Position numbers and translations under genes: made by a program. From Pseudorasbora parva (lineage: Eukaryota; Chordata; Actinopteri; Cypriniformes; Gobionidae), in contig NC_090178.1 of NCBI RefSeq assembly GCF_024679245.1, positions 9,857,702 through 9,921,701 of the forward strand: a stretch of DNA of 64,000 nt, read 5' to 3'. Below are positions 60,342-64,000 of the stretch, one piece after another; position 1 is the first letter of the stretch; every line of letters begins with the position of its first letter. The notes below the pieces were generated by a model, which made no database searches, was not told the DNA's origin, and saw nothing but the letters and a program-made list of their open reading frames with translations.

Positions 60342-61239
60342 GGGCCCTATCTTGCACCCAGCACAATTGACTTTGTACACAACGCATGTGTCATTCCTAT
60401 TTTGCACCCGCGCAAAGCGCGCTTTTCCCTCCACAGAAGCACGTCGCTAAACTAGTGAATGAACTTGCGCTCCCTGGGCGGTTCAGCGCAAAAAAGGAGG
60501 CGTGTTCCGGCGCAAACAATCCCTGGTGCTATTTTGCTGTTCCATTAAACAGTTGCGCCACTGACCAGAAAAAACCTGGTCTAAAGACAGTGGCGCGTTG
60601 CGCGTTGTTCATTATGCTATTTTAAGGGCGCATGCTTGACCATAATGTATAGCGTGCACAACACGCATACACTTTGCTCATGTAATCTACACAGATGCAA
60701 CAGTTATTTTTGCAAATCATAAATTGTTACACTAAAAAAATATTAACACATGAGATGACGGAAATCATTGTGGTGTGCCACGAAGATGTGAAAAATAGGC
60801 ATAAATCTAGCTTACAAATTATTCAGGCTAATTGTAGTAATTAAGGATCAGACCTGTTTGCCCAATAGTGGCAAGACATATATGTATATAAGGACATCTG
60901 TCTTTCACTGCTCTTACAAGAACAGCAGTCTCCTCGGCTGTAAAACCGCTCCTGGCGTGCGCCTGGTAAATACGCCATAATAATAGCAATGCATAATGGA
61001 ACTTGCGCACCTGCTTTTAAAGGGAATGTTGGATGATGCTCTGATTGGTTTATTCACGTTACGCCCAAACCACACCCATGAATAATGAAGTTACTTCAGA
61101 CCAACCCATTTTAGATTTGCGCCGGGCGCAAGAGCCATTTCTCCCGCCGGGAAAATAGCAACAGCGCCGAGACCCGCCCACAAAGTTACTTGCACTTCAC
61201 GGTTTAACACTTGCGTTTCAGATCGTTAAAATAGGGCCC
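60342..61239. mobile_element. Harbinger-like non-autonomous element
   Basis: Inverted ends GGGCCCTATCTTGC and GGGCCCTATTTTAACGATCT, with TTT on both sides (60339-60341, 61240-61242) as a 3-bp target duplication. The interior is rich in GCGCAA/TTGCGC words. Open frames (for example 60386-60625) reflect this composition. The superfamily assignment rests on the short duplication and GGG ends. Confidence 0.78.
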
Positions 61240-61429
61240 TTTGTGCGCACGTGTCGGATCTGTCAGTCAGCGCGAGTACGATTGTTTTCTTTGCATCAGA
61301 GTTTGAAAATCGAAAATATATATAGAATATTTCAAAAACTCATATATATCTTTATTTTTTTTAAATAATAAAGTCAAGCATAAGGTGATTTTCTATTTTC
61401 TTTTGTTGTTTGATTAACATTAAATCACA

Positions 61430-61730
61430 CAGAATATTAGGTCCGGCCCTTTAAGAGCTGCACGGACCAAATTCACTGTAACACATGATCATTCAAACCC
61501 AATAATCCGCGAAACTAACATCACGATCTAAGTGAAAGGCGTGTGTGCTTCTGGTTTTTTTTAGTGAAAGTGGAAGCAGAGCTCACATACACGTTCTCAC
61601 TCCTGCTGTCACACAGACACAAATTAAGAAGTACTGCTCTTATTAGAGAGCTGTCCTTTTTAAAGTGCCGGTACTGATACAATTTAACTTTAAGTAACTT
61701 TAAGTAACTGATACATACCCAACTCTCCCA
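61430..61730. mobile_element. hAT relic
   Basis: GGCCCTTTAAGAGCTGCACG links it to 7.1 and 21.7 kb. It ends GATACATACCCAACTCTCCC. Confidence 0.45.
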
Positions 61731-62285
61731 GTCGACAAATTATTGACGTCGACTAACCTAATTACCAGTGGCGACGCAGTTGATTGTATCGACCAATCGC
61801 GATAGGCCTTATATTCACAAAGTTAGAAATGCCATGCTTTAAACTGATTCCAAACTTGTGCTGAGAAAAAGCGAGCTGAGAAAAACAGCATTTTACAAAA
61901 TAAAGACTCTTTTAGATGTTTAATTGATATTTGTAGCTTTGGGATCGCCAGATGAGGCTTAGTGAACAAATATTTGTGAAAACCTCAAAATCGAAAACTT
62001 GTTTTGTACATTCACACATTTTGCCTGTTGCTCGGAATTAGTCTGTGCGTATTCCAACATATTATGTTGCACAGGTCACAAATATTAAAATATTCCCCTT
62101 CATAGTCAATAATCAATGATGTTTAAACCTCCCTTGACCCTGTAGTCTTTAGGGATTTTCAGTGATAAATGATTCATAGTTTTCCTCATGCAATGCTATT
62201 GTTAGACTATAACACAAACCAGTTCAACTTATTTTATAGCTCTTTTAGAAAAACAGCTTTATAAAGCTCTATCATAAAAAGCTCT
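61731..62285. other. intronic DNA
   Basis: 61735-61810 (CAGTCGACAAATTATTGACG, CGACTAACCTAATTACC) may be another hAT scrap. Otherwise nothing. Confidence 0.3.
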
Positions 62286-62386
62286 CCTTTTAGGTTCCAT
62301 GCAAAATCCAGCAGGTTTGGAACGACATAAGGGGGTGAGTACATGATGTGACAGCATGTTCATTTATGGGTGAACTATCCCTTTAA
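62286..62386. mobile_element. right part of a TTAA MITE
   Basis: CAGGTTTGGAACGACATAAG, GGGTGAGTACATGATGTG and TTTATGGGTGAACTATCCC lead to TTAA at 62383-62386. Confidence 0.85.
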
Positions 62387-64000
62387 GTGCATTTCTTTAA
62401 ATCGTACTATTATAAATCTGGCCCATCACAGTATATCGCCGGGTGCATGTGCTAATGAAGTCCCCAGCAGCCCTCTGACTGTACGATTCAGCCCTGGAGG
62501 AAAGACACGGCGACAGGAAGAGCTCCTGTCCTGGAGGCTAAGTGCTCATTAAACCAGATGGCATTAGAGCTGAAACTGTGCCTGATGCTTCAAAACACAT
62601 AGTCCAAGCCCAATATAAGACCCTGGCTAGCATCTACCCCTCATTTTTTAATTCATCAGCTCAGTTGTTGCGGGTAAGATAACCAATCAGATGTTCAAGA
62701 TCAGGAAATGGCCGTTTAATGGCAGTAAAATGCAACGTGTCAAAGATAACGAGAAAGGACAGCGGCGCATTTATACAAAACACACTGCACCGCATGTCCC
62801 GTTCATTCGTTGCTCGTAACCTCGATTAAATGCCATTTTAATCTCTGTCAGTCGTTGTTTAGGAGGTAAATAGGACACATTTGTGTCTTCAGAATAGATT
62901 GAGATGAAATCAGCACCGAACAGTCAAACTATGTTTTAAAGCAAGGTGATTTTTGAATAAATATGCATGGTTCCTATAGCAACGTCGAACAGTGCAAAAC
63001 GATAGGCCCGAGCGAACCTCAATGGGTGTTCCTTAAAAGATTGGTAGAGCCGGAGTGATTCTCAATTTAATCGATTTCAAACGAAAAAGTCAATTTAACA
63101 AAGTTGAAAAGAGAAAGCCGCAGAGAGGGGAGGAGGAGGAGGGGGGCTGAAAGCATTCTTTTGCACTCAAGCAGTAAACTAACTACGGCACGCGGGCTGA
63201 GATTTCTTCCCCATTATCTCCCACCTCACATTTGCTCTTAGGCAAGCAGTTTAAAAGCCAAGCGATTGAGCCAGTGATCCAATTTGAAATGCAGAAATGA
63301 TTAGAGCAGCTTGCCTCATTTCATATCGAAATTCTCTGATTTATGACAGGGCAGGCGCCAAGATCTATCTCCAAAGGGAATTAGCGTGCAATTTCTCTTT
63401 TTGCATATTTCTGTTATTTAGCCTCCCAATAGCAGATGCTCGCTCGAGAAAAAAAAAAAAGAAAGAAGCAAAGACGGCACCAAGGAGGAGGTATCTTTTC
63501 ATTTTAGGCGATGAAACCACTGCCATTTAAAAAGAGCAGGCTGGAACGGATGACAGACATGGGAATATATTTTCTGGGCTAGATAGTGATTTTGAAAAAA
63601 TGGGGGGCTTTATTTAGTTTATCAAACAGCACATGAAAAGGAGAAACATCAGGGTTTATTTTTAGAGAATCATAATTTCGTGTGGATGCGTGTGAAGGGG
63701 ATTTGGACGTTTGCTGCGTGGAAGGGGGGAAAAAACGTCCCCCACAACTCACCCGTCCAGCAAGCCAGAGGAAATATTAATACACGGAGATAACGAGAGC
63801 TGCAGGAAAATCTGCCTTAATGAAATTTCCAGTTGACCACATGCAATTTGTTTCATCATGGCGAACAACTAATTGAAGTCGCCGTATCGAGGGTGCGTTA
63901 TGTTGTAAACAGAGTCTTAGAGCAGGTCTGGTCCTGTTATCCTCACCTTCAGCCTTCACCTCTGCCTCGAACCCTCGCACATGTCAGCCTGACATATGGC
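62387..64000. promoter_or_regulatory. repeat-free block, candidate conserved non-coding sequence
   Basis: The last 1.6 kb has no recognised repeat except an A-run near 63450. 63180-63360 (CCATTATCTCCCACCTCACA, AATGATTAGAGCAGCTTGCC), 63480-63690 and 63770-63920 (GAAATATTAATACACGGAGA, AATTGAAGTCGCCG) have the dense AT-core word pattern of developmental enhancers. Frames on both strands are not protein-like. Unproven without comparison. Confidence 0.4.

Overview
The window looks like a large intronic stretch of a teleost, most likely cyprinid (carp/zebrafish-type), nuclear genome. The reasons are the dense (TG)n/(TA)n microsatellites, degenerate Tc1-like elements of fish type, many hAT-type miniature elements, and about fifteen copies or fragments of a palindromic TTAA-flanked element ending in AGGGATAGTTCACCC. 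The last is a repeat I know mainly from cyprinid sequence. There is no bacterial-style gene organisation, and nearly all long open frames come from simple repeats, minisatellites or transposon relics. A 200-base run of N (23489-23688) marks an assembly gap.

One coding segment of a host gene is supported: a 119-base internal exon at 40532-40650 on the + strand. It has good splice sites and encodes 39 residues of the PR-like region of a FOG (Friend of GATA) protein, best matching zfpm2. No neighbouring exon was recognised, so the window appears to be about 40 kb of upstream intron, the exon, and about 23 kb of downstream intron. Several repeat-poor, GC-balanced blocks (around 1.0, 2.2, 6.1, 26.6-27.3, 29.7-30.6, 39.1-39.7, 43.4-43.8, 47.4-47.7, 56.2-57.9 and 62.4-64 kb) are where conserved non-coding enhancers would be sought. 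A CpG-dense block lies at 36.85-37.2 kb.

Layout. 0-12 kb: TTAA and hAT miniature elements, a deleted Tc1 copy and three well-bounded hAT elements with 8-bp target duplications or near-duplications. 12-16 kb: an inverted-repeat unit holding a 36-bp minisatellite. 16.2-19.2 kb: a TTAA-flanked, piggyBac-like non-autonomous element carrying two later insertions. 20.9-25 kb: a small 8-bp-TSD element, an hAT relic, a second Tc1 copy, and a duplicated and inverted repeat cluster around the assembly gap. 27.5-29.3 kb: a long palindrome whose right arm runs into a 1-kb minisatellite. 32.2-33.4 kb: a second copy of the 16-kb element, broken by a roughly 520-bp inversion. 34.5-35.9 kb: a nested hAT. 38.2-38.9 kb: a palindrome inserted in the centre of another palindrome. 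44.2-46.1 kb: a third Tc1 relic split by a TTAA element. 51-62 kb: Harbinger-like, TTAA-type and hAT elements.

No operon-like or novel enzymatic system is visible. The most informative material is structural. Paralogous empty sites prove two insertions and their target sites, a micro-inversion can be undone on paper to restore two elements at once, and a minisatellite can be traced to the end of a palindrome arm. All family names are from recognition of ends, target duplications and remembered consensus, not from a database search.
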